From assembly GCF_913774235.1 (NCBI RefSeq), contig NZ_CAJYDW010000006.1, positions 248,001 through 312,000 of the forward strand: a DNA stretch of 64,000 nt, given 5' to 3'. A program made the translations under genes and the position numbers. This document shows positions 28,346-36,542 of this stretch, one piece after another. This stretch comes from an uncultured Pseudomonas sp. (lineage in GTDB: Bacteria; Pseudomonadota; Gammaproteobacteria; Pseudomonadales; Pseudomonadaceae). Numbering within the stretch: position 1 is the first letter of the stretch; every line of letters starts with the position of its first letter. The notes under the pieces were generated by a model, which did not search any database, was not told where the DNA came from, and worked only from the letters and a program-made list of their open reading frames with translations.

Positions 28346-29236
28346 ATGCCTGCCGCCCTGCCCGCCCAGCCGCCGCTGGTGTTGTCCATCCAGTCCCATG
28401 TCGCCTACGGCCATGTCGGCAATGCCGCCGCCACCCTGCCGCTGCAGTTGCTCGGCTTGCAGCCGGTGGTGGTCAACACGGTGCAGTTCTCCAACCATAC
28501 CGGTTACGGCGAATTCAAGGGCCAGGTCTTTCCGCCCGAACACATCCACGACGTACTCGACGGCCTGCGTGCCCGCGGCGTGCTGGAGCGCTGCGTGGCG
28601 GTACTCTCTGGCTACCTGGGCGACGCCGCCATCGGCGAGGTGATCCTCGGCGTGGTGCAGGAGATCCGCCGTCAGCGCGGCGATCTGCAATACCTCTGCG
28701 ATCCGGTGATGGGCGACGTCGGCCGCGGCATCTTCGTCCGCCCCGGCATCCCCGACTTCCTACGCCGCCGCGCCATCGAACAGGCCAGCCTGATCACCCC
28801 CAACCAGTACGAATTCGAGCTGCTGCATGGCCAGCCACTGGTCGACACCGCCGATGCCGTGAGTGCCGCCCGGCTGCTGCTCGGTCGCCCCGGCCAGCCG
28901 GGACCGGCGACCATCGTCATCACCAGCTTGCGCACTCCCGACCTGCCTGCCGACGTCCTCAGCACCCTGGTGGTGGAGGCGAACGACGCCTGGCTGGTGC
29001 AGACGCCCTACCTGGATCTGCAGCCGCTGCCCAATGGCATGGGCGACGTCTTCTCCGCCGTGCTGCTGGGCCAGTTGCTCAACGGCCAGTGCACGCCAGC
29101 CGCGGCGTCCCATGCGGTCAGCGCCCTCTACGCCCTGGTCGCCCGCACCGGCCCCGGCAGTCGCGACCTGCCGCTGATCGCGGCGCGCGAGCAGATCGTG
29201 CGACCGGGCGAGCTGTTCGAAGCGCAGCGGCTTTAG
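28346..29236 (+). CDS. pdxY: pyridoxal kinase PdxY
   Basis: Phosphorylates pyridoxal to PLP in the vitamin B6 salvage pathway. 296 residues. N-terminal VLSIQSHVAYGHVGNAAATLPLQLLG, the LSGYLGDA loop, YLCDPVMGDVGRGIFV and the ATP-site/catalytic segment PNGMGDVFSAVLLG (Asp) are all present. Start ATG 28346; the longer frame upstream lacks family sequence. It is a single-gene unit followed by a repeat cluster. Confidence 0.95.
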   Translation: MPAALPAQPPLVLSIQSHVAYGHVGNAAATLPLQLLGLQPVVVNTVQFSNHTGYGEFKGQVFPPEHIHDVLDGLRARGVLERCVAVLSGYLGDAAIGEVILGVVQEIRRQRGDLQYLCDPVMGDVGRGIFVRPGIPDFLRRRAIEQASLITPNQYEFELLHGQPLVDTADAVSAARLLLGRPGQPGPATIVITSLRTPDLPADVLSTLVVEANDAWLVQTPYLDLQPLPNGMGDVFSAVLLGQLLNGQCTPAAASHAVSALYALVARTGPGSRDLPLIAAREQIVRPGELFEAQRL

Positions 29237-29795
29237 TGAGTTAGGTTGAACCTAGCGAGGCCCAACAGCCCCGCTAGGTTTATCGCGGTCACAGCGTTCC
29301 GCCGATGCGGCCGCTCTGGCTTGGACTATCGCGGTCATGGGCCGCTCCTACAGGGTGTGATGCTGCTGTAGGAGCGGTCGCTACGGCGCCCCGGCATGGC
29401 CGCGATAATGTGGGCAGGCAGTTGCTCCGACAAAGAGCATTACCCCTGTAGGAGCGGCCGCATCGACGGACCGCCATAACCGCAATTCCTTGGGCGGGAG
29501 GTTGGGCTTCGTTGCGCTCGCCCAACCTCAGATACAACCCTGCCTACGTGGAAAACGCTGCGCGGTTTTCCACCCTACGCCTGCTCCAGCACCCCCCTCC
29601 ACACCATACCGACCCCTCTCCCCCCCGGGAGAGGACTAGGGTGAGGGAAAACCCTTCACGCCGGAGCCACAGCCCGCGTGGAAAACGCTGCGCGGTTTTC
29701 CACCCTACGCCTGCTCCAGAGTCCCCCTCCACACCATACCGCCCCCTCTCCCTGCGGGAGAGGGTTGGGGTGAGGGAAGCCCAAGCGCGCAGTCC
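29237..29795. repeat. intergenic repeat cluster with a 130-nt tandem duplication
   Basis: No gene in about 560 nt. It holds GTTGGG-type pairs (29250-29280, 29503-29526) and REP halves near 29330-29410 and 29451. A unit of about 104 nt occurs twice, at 29547-29650 and 29677-29780, offset by exactly 130. Each copy comprises the CGTGGAAAACGCTGCGCGGTT palindrome, a unique CCTCCACACCATACC stretch and a CCCTCTCCC...GGTGAGGG unit. Confidence 0.85.
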
Positions 29796-30200
29796 TCACG
29801 ACGACTGCATATGCCGCTCACGCTGCTCCTGGCGCTCCTTGGCCTCCACGCTCAGGGTCGCGGTAGGTCTTAGCAGCAAGCGCGCCAGACCTATGGGTTC
29901 GCCGGTTTCCTCGCACCAGCCGTACTCATCGCGGGCCAGGCGCTCCAGGGCTTCATCGATCTTGTCCAGCAGCTTCTTCTCGCGCTCCAGCTGGCGCAGT
30001 TGCCACTGGCGTTGCTGTTCGGCATTGCCGACGTCGGCCGGATCACCATGGGCGTCCATGCCGCGCAAGTCCTGCACCTGCTCGTCGATCAGCCGCTGCA
30101 GATCCGTTCTCTGAGCGAGCAACAGCCCGCGAAAGAAGGCGCGTTGAGCCTCGTTCATGTAGGCCGACTCGGGTTGGGCCAGGAGTTCTTCGGGGGTCAT
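29796..30200 (-). CDS. dksA2: DksA2-type RNA polymerase cofactor lacking zinc-finger cysteines
   Basis: 134-residue DksA/TraR protein that, with ppGpp, remodels RNA polymerase at stringent-response promoters. The coiled-coil tip region has DAHGDPADVGNAEQQ. The zinc finger of canonical DksA (four Cys) is reduced to one: CEETG then TATLSVEAKE, i.e. Cys-Thr-Ser-Ala in the ligand positions. This matches the zinc-independent DksA2 known from P. aeruginosa. The start is ATG 30200 with GGAG 10 nt upstream; the longer frame from 30221 reaches the edge of the Zur operator. Expression is expected under zinc starvation. Confidence 0.92.
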   Translation of the reverse strand: MTPEELLAQPESAYMNEAQRAFFRGLLLAQRTDLQRLIDEQVQDLRGMDAHGDPADVGNAEQQRQWQLRQLEREKKLLDKIDEALERLARDEYGWCEETGEPIGLARLLLRPTATLSVEAKERQEQRERHMQSS

Positions 30201-30222
30201 GGGACGGCTCTCCAATAGCAAA

Positions 30223-30237
30223 TGTTATATTATAACA
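30223..30237. promoter_or_regulatory. Zur-type zinc-responsive operator
   Basis: TGTTATATTATAACA is a perfect 7-1-7 palindrome equal to the gammaproteobacterial Zur consensus core TGTTATANTATAACA, 23 nt upstream of the dksA2 start. It fits repression of dksA2 when zinc is plentiful. The plus-strand gene beginning at 30393 is too far away to be an obvious second target. Confidence 0.85.
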
Positions 30238-30356
30238 CTTCCCACTTGCTCTAGCCTGGCCTTGTCCCCCGCGGAGTCCATCACAAAAATTCCGTAGTGC
30301 TTCGACGAAAACCACTACACAAAGCCAAACGCCTGTGAGAAAGTAAAACCACAACC

Positions 30357-30365
30357 TGTATGACA
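30357..30365. promoter_or_regulatory. candidate GntR/FadR-type operator
   Basis: TGTATGACA has the TGT-N3-ACA symmetry of FadR-subfamily operators and lies 28 nt before the regulator's preferred start. It overlaps the alternative ATG at 30360. Autoregulation of the threonate locus is plausible. Confidence 0.35.
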
Positions 30366-30392
30366 ACCTTACAACCACATAAGCAGGTCTCT

Positions 30393-31097
30393 ATGTTCGC
30401 CAAGGTCCCCGCCAATGTCCTGAGCGATAACGTCGCTCAGCAATTGCTGGACAAGATCGAAGCCGGCGTCTTCGCCCCCGGCAGCAAGATCCCCAGCGAA
30501 GCCCTGCTCTCCGAAGCCTTCGGCGTGAGCCGCACCGTGGTGCGCGAGGCCATCTCGCGACTGAAGAACGAAGGCGTGCTGCAGCCCCAGCAGGGTCGCG
30601 GCATCTTCGTCACCGCTCACGCCACCATTCGTCCGCTACGTATCGACGCCGACGAAGCCAGCCTGCCCGGCAGCGTCTTCCATCTGCTGGCGCTGCGCCG
30701 CGCCATCGAGGCCGAGATCGCCTCCGAGGCCGCCATCAACCGCAGCGAAGCCGATCTGGTCGCCATCGATGAGGCCCTGGCAGCCATCGACGAAGACGTC
30801 GCCGACGGCCATGACGGGGTACGCGCCGATGTGGCCTTCCATCGCACCATCGCCCAGGCCGCCGGCAACCCCTACTTCATCAAGACCCTGGAATTTGTCA
30901 GCCAGTACCTGGAGACGGCCACGCGCATCACCCGCACCAACGAGGCGCGGCGCGAGGACTTCTCCCGCCAGGTGCACGAAGAACACCAGGCCATCGTCGC
31001 CGCCATCCGCCTCGGCGATCCCCTGGCCGCCGCCAACGCCGCCCGCCAGCACATCTACAACGCCGCCCGCCGCCTGCGGCAGGCCGGCTTCGCCTGA
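30393..31097 (+). CDS. GntR-family (FadR/FCD) regulator of threonate operon
   Basis: 234-residue transcription factor. The winged helix-turn-helix is at about 8-72 (VLSDNVAQQLLDKIEAGVFAPGSKIPSEALLSEAFGVSRTVVREAISRLKNEGVLQPQQGRGIFV). An FCD ligand domain follows, with the metal/ligand residues in DVAFHRTIAQAAGNPYF and HEEHQAIVAAI. ATG 30393 (GCAGGT upstream) is preferred to ATG 30360, which adds 11 residues and overlaps a candidate operator. The gene ends 20 nt before ltnD in the same direction, so it probably controls and belongs to the threonate operon. The effector is likely an aldonate or pathway intermediate. Confidence 0.9.
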   Translation: MFAKVPANVLSDNVAQQLLDKIEAGVFAPGSKIPSEALLSEAFGVSRTVVREAISRLKNEGVLQPQQGRGIFVTAHATIRPLRIDADEASLPGSVFHLLALRRAIEAEIASEAAINRSEADLVAIDEALAAIDEDVADGHDGVRADVAFHRTIAQAAGNPYFIKTLEFVSQYLETATRITRTNEARREDFSRQVHEEHQAIVAAIRLGDPLAAANAARQHIYNAARRLRQAGFA

Positions 31098-31108
31098 CCT
31101 TTTCGGAG

Positions 31109-31116
31109 AACAACAA
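31109..31116 (+). promoter_or_regulatory. A-rich Crc/Hfq-type motif at the ltnD start
   Basis: AACAACAA lies between the GGAG ribosome site (31105-31108) and the ltnD ATG (31118), matching AANAANAA. Hfq/Crc bound here would cover the whole translation initiation region. Confidence 0.55.
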
Positions 31117-31117
31117 G

Positions 31118-32011
31118 ATGCAAGACAACGTCGGTGTCATCGGCCTCGGGGCCATGGGTCTGGGCGTCGCCCGCTCGCTGCTGCGCGCGGGCTTCGCCGT
31201 GCATGCCTGCGACGTGCGCGCCAGCGTGCTGGAAGCCTTCGCCAGCGAAGGCGGAGTGGCCTGCACCTCGCCTGCGGCCCTGGCCGACAGCTGCGACATC
31301 CTCATCACCGTGGTGGTCAATGCCGAGCAGACCGAAGCCGTGCTGTTCGGTGACGGCGGCGCGGTAGCCGCCCTGCGTCCGGGCAGCCTGGTGATCGCCT
31401 GCGCCACCGTGGCCCCGGCCTACGCCGTCGAGCTGGGCGAGCGCCTGGCCGAGCGTGGCATCCTGCTGCTGGACGCCCCGCTCTCCGGCGGCGCAGCCAA
31501 GGCCGCCAGCGGCGAAATGACCATGATGACCTCCGGCACCGCCGCCGCCTATGCCAAGGGCGAGGCGGTCCTGGCCGCCATGGCCGGCAAGGTCTATCGC
31601 CTGGGCGATGCCCCCGGCCAGGGTTCCAAGGTCAAGATCATCAACCAGCTCTTGGCCGGGGTGCACATCGCCGCTTCCGCCGAGGCCATGGCCCTGGGCC
31701 TGCGCGAGGGTGTCGATCCGGACGCCCTCTACGAGGTCATCACCCACAGTGCCGGCAACTCCTGGATGTTCGAGAATCGCGTGCCGCACATCCTCAAGGC
31801 CGACTACACGCCGCTGTCCGCGGTGGACATCTTCGTCAAGGACCTGGGCCTGGTGCTGGATACCGCGCGCACCTCGAAATTCCCGCTGCCGCTGTCGGCC
31901 ACCGCCCACCAGATGTTCATGCAGGCCTCCACCGCCGGCTACGGTCGTGAAGACGACTCGGCGGTGATCAAGATCTTCCCGGGCATCGAGCTGCCCAAGG
32001 CCGCGGAGTGA
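31118..32011 (+). CDS. ltnD: L-threonate dehydrogenase
   Basis: NAD+-dependent oxidation of L-threonate to 2-oxo-tetronate, first step of L-threonate use. It is a 297-residue beta-hydroxyacid dehydrogenase: Rossmann GVIGLGAMGLGVARSLLRAG at the N-terminus, substrate loop DAPLSGGAAKAASGEMTMM, and catalytic Lys in GQGSKVKIINQLLAGVHIA (about residue 170). A KDLGLVLD segment follows at about 240. Neighbouring otnK, otnC and otnI identify the substrate class. An A-rich Crc/Hfq motif lies in the ribosome-binding region. Confidence 0.93.
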   Translation: MQDNVGVIGLGAMGLGVARSLLRAGFAVHACDVRASVLEAFASEGGVACTSPAALADSCDILITVVVNAEQTEAVLFGDGGAVAALRPGSLVIACATVAPAYAVELGERLAERGILLLDAPLSGGAAKAASGEMTMMTSGTAAAYAKGEAVLAAMAGKVYRLGDAPGQGSKVKIINQLLAGVHIAASAEAMALGLREGVDPDALYEVITHSAGNSWMFENRVPHILKADYTPLSAVDIFVKDLGLVLDTARTSKFPLPLSATAHQMFMQASTAGYGREDDSAVIKIFPGIELPKAAE

Positions 32012-32016
32012 TCCCG

Positions 32017-33309
32017 ATGAGCCAGACCGAAAATCGCCCGCTGCTGGGCTGCATCGCCGACGACTTCACCGGCGCCACCGATCTCGCCAACATGCTGGTG
32101 CGCGGCGGCATGCGCACCGTGCAGGTGATCGGCGTACCCGCGGCGGACGCCGAACTGGAAGCTGCCGACGCCGTGGTAGTGGCGCTGAAATCCCGCACCA
32201 CGCCGGCTGCCGAGGCGGTGAGCGAATCCCTGGCCGCCCTCGCCTGGCTGCGCCAGCGTGGCTGCCGGCAGTTCTTCTTCAAGTACTGCTCCACCTTCGA
32301 CTCCACTGCCGAAGGCAACATCGGCCCGGTGGCCGAGGCCCTGCAAGAGGCGCTGGACTGCGACTTCACCCTGGCCTGCCCGGCCTTCCCGGAGACCGGC
32401 CGCACCCTGTTCCGCGGCCATCTGTTCGTGCAGGACCAACTGCTCAGCGAATCCGGCATGCAGCACCACCCGCTGACGCCCATGGGCGACGCCAACCTGG
32501 TGCGGGTGCTGCAGGCGCAGAGTCGCGGCAAAGTCGGCCTGCTGCGCTATGACCAGGTCGCCAAGGGCCCCGAGGCCGTGCGCGTGGCCATCGCCAAGCT
32601 GCGCGAGTCGGGTCACCGCCTGGCCATCGCCGATGCCCTGTCCGATGCCGACCTGCACACCCTGGGCGCGGCCTGTGCCGAGTTGCCCTTGGTGACCGGC
32701 GGTTCGGGCATCGCCCAGGGCCTGCCGGAGAATTTCCGTCGCGCCGGCCTGCTCCAGGCGCACGACGCCGCCGCCCTGGAGCTGCCCGCCGGTGGCGAGG
32801 CGGTCCTCGCCGGCAGTGCCTCCCAGGCCACCAATGGCCAGGTCGCCGCCTGGCTGGAAGCCAACCGCCCCGCCTTGCGCCTGGATCCGCTGGCGCTGGC
32901 CCAGGGTGACGAATCCATCGACGCCGCCCTCGCCTGGGCGCGTGAGCAGGGCCAAGCCGTGCTGATCTATGCCACCAGTCCCGCCGACGAGGTCAAGGCC
33001 ATCCAGCGCGAGCTGGGCGTGGCCCGTGCCGGTGAACTGGTGGAACGCGCCCTCGGCCTGATCGCCCGTGGCCTGTTCGACAGCGGCGTGCGCCGCCTGG
33101 TGGTGGCCGGTGGCGAGACCTCCGGCGCCGTGGTCCAGGCGCTGGGCGTGCGGACCCTGCGCATTGGCGCCCAGATCGATCCGGGCGTGCCGGCCACGCT
33201 AGGACAGGTGCAGGGCGAACCCCTGGCCCTGGCGCTCAAGTCCGGCAACTTCGGCAGCCGCGACTTCTTCGCCAAGGCCCTGCGCCAGCTGGCAGGAGAA
33301 AAAGCATGA
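32017..33309 (+). CDS. otnK: 3-oxo-tetronate kinase
   Basis: DUF1537-family four-carbon acid sugar kinase, 430 residues, phosphorylating 3-oxo-tetronate to the 4-phosphate with ATP. The N-terminal domain has LGCIADDFTGATDLANMLVRGGMRT and KYCSTFDSTAEGNIGPVAEAL. The C-terminal nucleotide-binding domain has LVVAGGETSGAVVQALG and LALKSGNFGSRDFF. ATG 32017 (GGAG 8 nt upstream) is preferred to GTG 32008. It overlaps otnC by 4 nt. Confidence 0.95.
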   Translation: MSQTENRPLLGCIADDFTGATDLANMLVRGGMRTVQVIGVPAADAELEAADAVVVALKSRTTPAAEAVSESLAALAWLRQRGCRQFFFKYCSTFDSTAEGNIGPVAEALQEALDCDFTLACPAFPETGRTLFRGHLFVQDQLLSESGMQHHPLTPMGDANLVRVLQAQSRGKVGLLRYDQVAKGPEAVRVAIAKLRESGHRLAIADALSDADLHTLGAACAELPLVTGGSGIAQGLPENFRRAGLLQAHDAAALELPAGGEAVLAGSASQATNGQVAAWLEANRPALRLDPLALAQGDESIDAALAWAREQGQAVLIYATSPADEVKAIQRELGVARAGELVERALGLIARGLFDSGVRRLVVAGGETSGAVVQALGVRTLRIGAQIDPGVPATLGQVQGEPLALALKSGNFGSRDFFAKALRQLAGEKA

Positions 33310-33944
33310 GCAACGAAGCCCGGCTGCGCGAGGAGATCTGCACCGTCGGCGCCAGCCTCTATACCCGCGGCTACACCGTGGGCAGCGCCGGCAACATCAG
33401 CGCCCGCCTGGAAGACGGCTGGCTGATCACCCCTACCGACGCCTGCCTCGGTCGCCTCGATCCGGCGGCCATCGCCAAGGTCGGCCTGGGCGGCGACTGG
33501 GTCTCCGGCGACAAGCCGTCCAAGACCCTAGCCCTGCATCGCCAGGTCTATGACCGCAATCCCGGCGTGGGCGGGGTGGTGCATACCCACTCCACCCATC
33601 TGGTGGCCCTGACCCTGGCCGGCGTCTGGCGTCCGGACGACATCCTGCCGCCCATCACGCCCTACCAGGTGATGAAGGTCGGCCATATCCCGCTGATCCC
33701 CTATGCGCGCCCGGGTGCCGCTAGCGTCGCCGAACAGGTGGCGCAACTGGCCAACCGGGTCCGCGGGGTGATGCTCGAACGCCTCGGCCCGGTGGTCTGG
33801 GAGAGCAGCGTGAGCAAGGCCAGCTTCGCCCTGGAGGAGCTGGAAGAAACCGCGCGGCTGTGGCTGCTGACCGAGCCGCGCCCGGCGCCGCTCGATGCCG
33901 CCGCCCTGGCCGAACTGGCGGAGACCTTCGGCGCCGTCTGGTGA
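33306..33944 (+). CDS. otnC: 3-oxo-tetronate 4-phosphate decarboxylase (class II aldolase fold)
   Basis: Decarboxylates 3-oxo-tetronate 4-phosphate to dihydroxyacetone phosphate, delivering the carbon to glycolysis. 212 residues. The aldolase/adducin zinc site is HTHSTH (about residues 93-98), with the phosphate-binding GSAGNISARL and the KPSK segment also visible. The start ATG 33306 overlaps the otnK stop (ATGA). The GVMLERLGPVVW segment corresponds to the third zinc-ligand region of relatives, but His is replaced there by ERLGP. This may be normal in the subgroup. Confidence 0.92.
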   Translation: MSNEARLREEICTVGASLYTRGYTVGSAGNISARLEDGWLITPTDACLGRLDPAAIAKVGLGGDWVSGDKPSKTLALHRQVYDRNPGVGGVVHTHSTHLVALTLAGVWRPDDILPPITPYQVMKVGHIPLIPYARPGAASVAEQVAQLANRVRGVMLERLGPVVWESSVSKASFALEELEETARLWLLTEPRPAPLDAAALAELAETFGAVW

Positions 33945-34014
33945 GCTGAAGCCCGCCCCTGAAACACCCGCCCACGATGGCCGCCTTTGGCCGTCGCGGG
34001 ATCGGCTTGCCCTG

Positions 34015-34027
34015 AACAACAACAATA
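34015..34027 (+). promoter_or_regulatory. extended Crc/Hfq-type A-rich motif before permease leader
   Basis: AACAACAACAATA gives overlapping AANAANAA matches and ends two nt before the GAGGA ribosome site (34030-34034) of the 14-codon ORF. It is followed through translational coupling by the GntP permease. An 8-bp hairpin (CGATGGCC/GGCCGTCG, about 33974-33995) lies just upstream. Crc/Hfq control is inferred from motif and place. Confidence 0.6.
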
Positions 34028-34041
34028 GCGAGGAAAGTGCC

Positions 34042-34086
34042 ATGCCCCACGTCGTCAGCTCTACCCGCCCGGAGCACCGCTCATGA
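34042..34086 (+). CDS. 14-residue leader ORF coupled to GntP permease
   Basis: ATG 34042 with GAGGAAA 5 nt upstream opens a frame MPHVVSSTRPEHRS whose TGA (34084-34086) overlaps the permease ATG (34083-34085). The ribosome site before this ORF is stronger than the internal GGAG (34071-34074) that also precedes the permease. No amino-acid bias suggests classical attenuation; the role may be translational coupling under the A-rich motif. It may not yield a stable peptide. Confidence 0.5.
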   Translation: MPHVVSSTRPEHRS

Positions 34087-35543
34087 GTCCGTTGCTGCTG
34101 GTCCTCATCGCCGCGGCGGGCATCGCCCTGCTGCTGTTCCTGGTCCTCAAGTATAAGTTCCAGCCCTTCGTGGCCTTGATGCTGGTGAGCATCCTGGTGG
34201 CCCTGGCCGCTGGAGTGGAGCCGTCCAAGCTGGTCGCCACCATCGAAGGCGGCATGGGCAAGATCCTCGGCCACATCGCCATCATCATCGCCCTGGGCGC
34301 CATGATCGGTCGCATCATCGAACTCTCCGGTGGCGCCGAGGCCCTGGCCAAGACGCTGATCGAGCGCTTCGGTAACAGGCGCACGCCGCTGGCCCTGACC
34401 CTGGCCGGCTTCCTGGTCGGCATCCCGGTGTTCTTCGAGGTCGGCGTGATCGTCTTGATGCCGCTGGCCTATGGCATCGCCCGCACCGCGCGCAAGCCGC
34501 TGATCGTCTTCGCCCTGCCCATGTGCGCCACCATGCTCACCGTGCACGCCATGCTGCCGCCCCACCCGGGCGCCGTAGCCGCCGCCGGCCAGCTGGGCGC
34601 CGACCTCGGTCGGGTGCTGCTGTTCGGCCTGCCGATCACCGCGGTGCTGGCCCTGATCGGCTGGTGGGTGGCCGGGCGCATGACCCGCCGTCACTACCCC
34701 ATGACCGACGACATCCGCACCGACGTCTATGGCGCCCAGATCACCGACACCCATCTGCAACAGTGGGGCCGCGGCCAGGACATGGCCCCCGGCCTGCCCA
34801 GCCTCGGCGCCGCCGCGGTCAAGGTCGACGAGACCCCGGCCGGCCTCGCCGCCGGTCTGCCGCCCGCCCCGGCGCCCGGCTTCGGTCTGGTGGTGACCCT
34901 GATCCTGCTGCCCATCGTGCTGATCCTGCTGGGGACCCTGGCCACCAGCTGGCTGCCCGCCGGCAACCTGCTGCGCGACATCCTCACCGTGGTCGGCGCG
35001 CCCCTGGTGGCGCTGCTGATCGACACCCTGCTGTGTGCCTATGTGCTGGGCTTTCGCCGCGGCTGGTCGCGCGAGCAGGTGTCGGAGGTGATCGGCTCGG
35101 CGCTGCCCGGCGTCGCCATGGTCATCCTCATCGCCGGTGCCGGCGGCGTCTTCGGCAAGGTGCTGGTGGACACCGGCATCGGCGCGGTGGTCTCGGAGCT
35201 GCTACGCGCCACCGGCCTGCCGGTGCTGGCGCTGGGCTTCGTACTGACCCTGCTGCTGCGCGCGGTGCAGGGCTCCACCACCGTGGCCCTGGTCACCACC
35301 GCCGGCATCCTCGGCCCGCTGATCGCCACCCTGGACCTCTCGGCCAACCACATGGCGCTGCTGTGCCTGGCCATGGGCGCCGGCGGTCTGGCCGTGTCGC
35401 ACATCAACGACGCCGGCTACTGGATCTTCACCAAGCTGGTGGGCCTGAGCGTCGCCGACGGCTTGCGTACCTGGACCGTCCTGACCACCCTGCTGGGGTG
35501 CCTGGGCTTCGCCATCACCCTGCTGCTCTGGCCCTTCGTCTGA
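34083..35543 (+). CDS. GntP-family aldonate permease (probable threonate importer)
   Basis: Inner-membrane H+ symporter of the gluconate permease family, 486 residues, about 12-14 hydrophobic segments. Family signatures include LKYKFQPFVALMLVSILVALAAGV, GIPVFFEVGVIVLMPLAYGIAR, HAMLPPHPGAVAAAGQLGAD and the C-terminal AVQGSTTVALVTTAGILGP and SHINDAGYWIFTKL. The operon points to L-threonate or a related tetronate as substrate. The start overlaps the stop of the 14-codon ORF. A hydrophilic loop at about 200-275 is longer and more Pro/Ala-rich than in GntP itself. Confidence 0.93.
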   Translation: MSPLLLVLIAAAGIALLLFLVLKYKFQPFVALMLVSILVALAAGVEPSKLVATIEGGMGKILGHIAIIIALGAMIGRIIELSGGAEALAKTLIERFGNRRTPLALTLAGFLVGIPVFFEVGVIVLMPLAYGIARTARKPLIVFALPMCATMLTVHAMLPPHPGAVAAAGQLGADLGRVLLFGLPITAVLALIGWWVAGRMTRRHYPMTDDIRTDVYGAQITDTHLQQWGRGQDMAPGLPSLGAAAVKVDETPAGLAAGLPPAPAPGFGLVVTLILLPIVLILLGTLATSWLPAGNLLRDILTVVGAPLVALLIDTLLCAYVLGFRRGWSREQVSEVIGSALPGVAMVILIAGAGGVFGKVLVDTGIGAVVSELLRATGLPVLALGFVLTLLLRAVQGSTTVALVTTAGILGPLIATLDLSANHMALLCLAMGAGGLAVSHINDAGYWIFTKLVGLSVADGLRTWTVLTTLLGCLGFAITLLLWPFV

Positions 35544-35558
35544 TCTAGGAGACAAGCC

Positions 35559-36338
35559 ATGCCCCGCTTCGCCGCCAACCTCAGCATGCTCTACCCCGAG
35601 CATGCCTTCCTCGACCGCTTCGCCGCCGCTGCGGCGGATGGCTTCCAGGCCGTGGAATACCTCTTTCCCTATGAACACAGTGCCGCCGAGATCAAGGCCC
35701 GCCTGGACGCCGCCGGCCTGACCCAGGTGCTGTTCAACGCCCCGCCCGGTGACTGGGCCGCTGGCGAACGTGGTCTGGCCGCCCTGCCCGGTCGCGAGGC
35801 CGAGTGCCGCGCCGGCATCGACCGCGCCCTGGACTACGCCGCCGTGCTGGGCAATCGCCTGGTGCATGTCATGGCCGGGTTGCTGCCCGCCGGGGTCGAC
35901 CGGGCCCGCGCCCGCGACACCTACCTGGGCAACCTCGCCCATGCCGCCGAACAGGCGGCGAAGGCCGGGGTGACCATCCTCATCGAGCCGATCAACCCGC
36001 GCGACATGCCCGGCTATTTCCTCAATCGCCAGGACGACGCCCAGGCCATCCGCCAGGCCATCGGCGCTGACAATCTGAAGGTGCAATTCGACTGCTACCA
36101 CTGCCAGATCGTCGAGGGCGACGTCAGCAAGACCTTCGAGCGGGACTTCGCTGGCATCGGCCACGTGCAGATCGCCGGCGTGCCCGACCGCCACGAACCG
36201 GACCTGGGCGAGCTCCATTACCCCTACCTGTTCGAACGCTTCGACGCCCTCGGCTACGACGGCTGGATCGGCTGCGAGTACCGCCCGCGGGGCGATACCT
36301 CGGCGGGGTTGGAGTGGTTGCGTAAGTTGCAGGCGTAA
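35559..36338 (+). CDS. otnI: 2-oxo-tetronate isomerase (hydroxypyruvate-isomerase family)
   Basis: Xylose-isomerase-like TIM barrel, 259 residues, converting 2-oxo-tetronate to 3-oxo-tetronate, the OtnK substrate. [39 protein letters not shown], the metal-ligand Glu in [17 protein letters not shown] and [12 protein letters not shown] match the Hyi/OtnI group. So do the [18 protein letters not shown] and [10 protein letters not shown] motifs. Start ATG 35559 has AGGAGA upstream. It is the last gene of the operon, 15 nt after the permease. Confidence 0.94.
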   Translation: MPRFAANLSMLYPEHAFLDRFAAAAADGFQAVEYLFPYEHSAAEIKARLDAAGLTQVLFNAPPGDWAAGERGLAALPGREAECRAGIDRALDYAAVLGNRLVHVMAGLLPAGVDRARARDTYLGNLAHAAEQAAKAGVTILIEPINPRDMPGYFLNRQDDAQAIRQAIGADNLKVQFDCYHCQIVEGDVSKTFERDFAGIGHVQIAGVPDRHEPDLGELHYPYLFERFDALGYDGWIGCEYRPRGDTSAGLEWLRKLQA

Positions 36339-36542
36339 ATCCGTAGGTTGGGCTGAGCGCAGCGAAGCCCAACACCGCGCACGTCCGCCGTCAGACCCCG
36401 CTGCCCAGTGGAAAACGCTGTGCGGTTTTCCACGCTACGGATCCATCGCGGCCATGCCGGTGCGCCGTAGCGACCGCTCCTACGGCCAAATTGGAGCGTG
36501 TAGGAGCGGCCCATGGCCGCGATAAAACCCCCGGGAAAACTC
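36339..36542. repeat. intergenic repeat cluster after otnI
   Basis: Contains GTTGGGCT...AGCCCAAC (about 36344-36373), a GTGGAAAACGCTGTGCGGTT palindrome (36409-36435), a diverged REP half and a canonical GTAGGAGCGGCCCATGGCCG (36500-36523). No gene seen. Confidence 0.8.

Noticed and set aside
29237-29795. tRNA or small structured RNA genes in repeat clusters
   Set aside because: Hairpins belong to repeats found in many spacers; no cloverleaf or known RNA could be recognised.
30201-30221. Longer DksA2 start at 30221
   Set aside because: It abuts the Zur operator and has no ribosome site; ATG 30200 has GGAG upstream.
31118-36338. Gluconate or glycerate operon
   Set aside because: The set ltnD, DUF1537 kinase, class II aldolase-fold decarboxylase and Hyi-like isomerase together match tetronate catabolism; no gluconate kinase is present.
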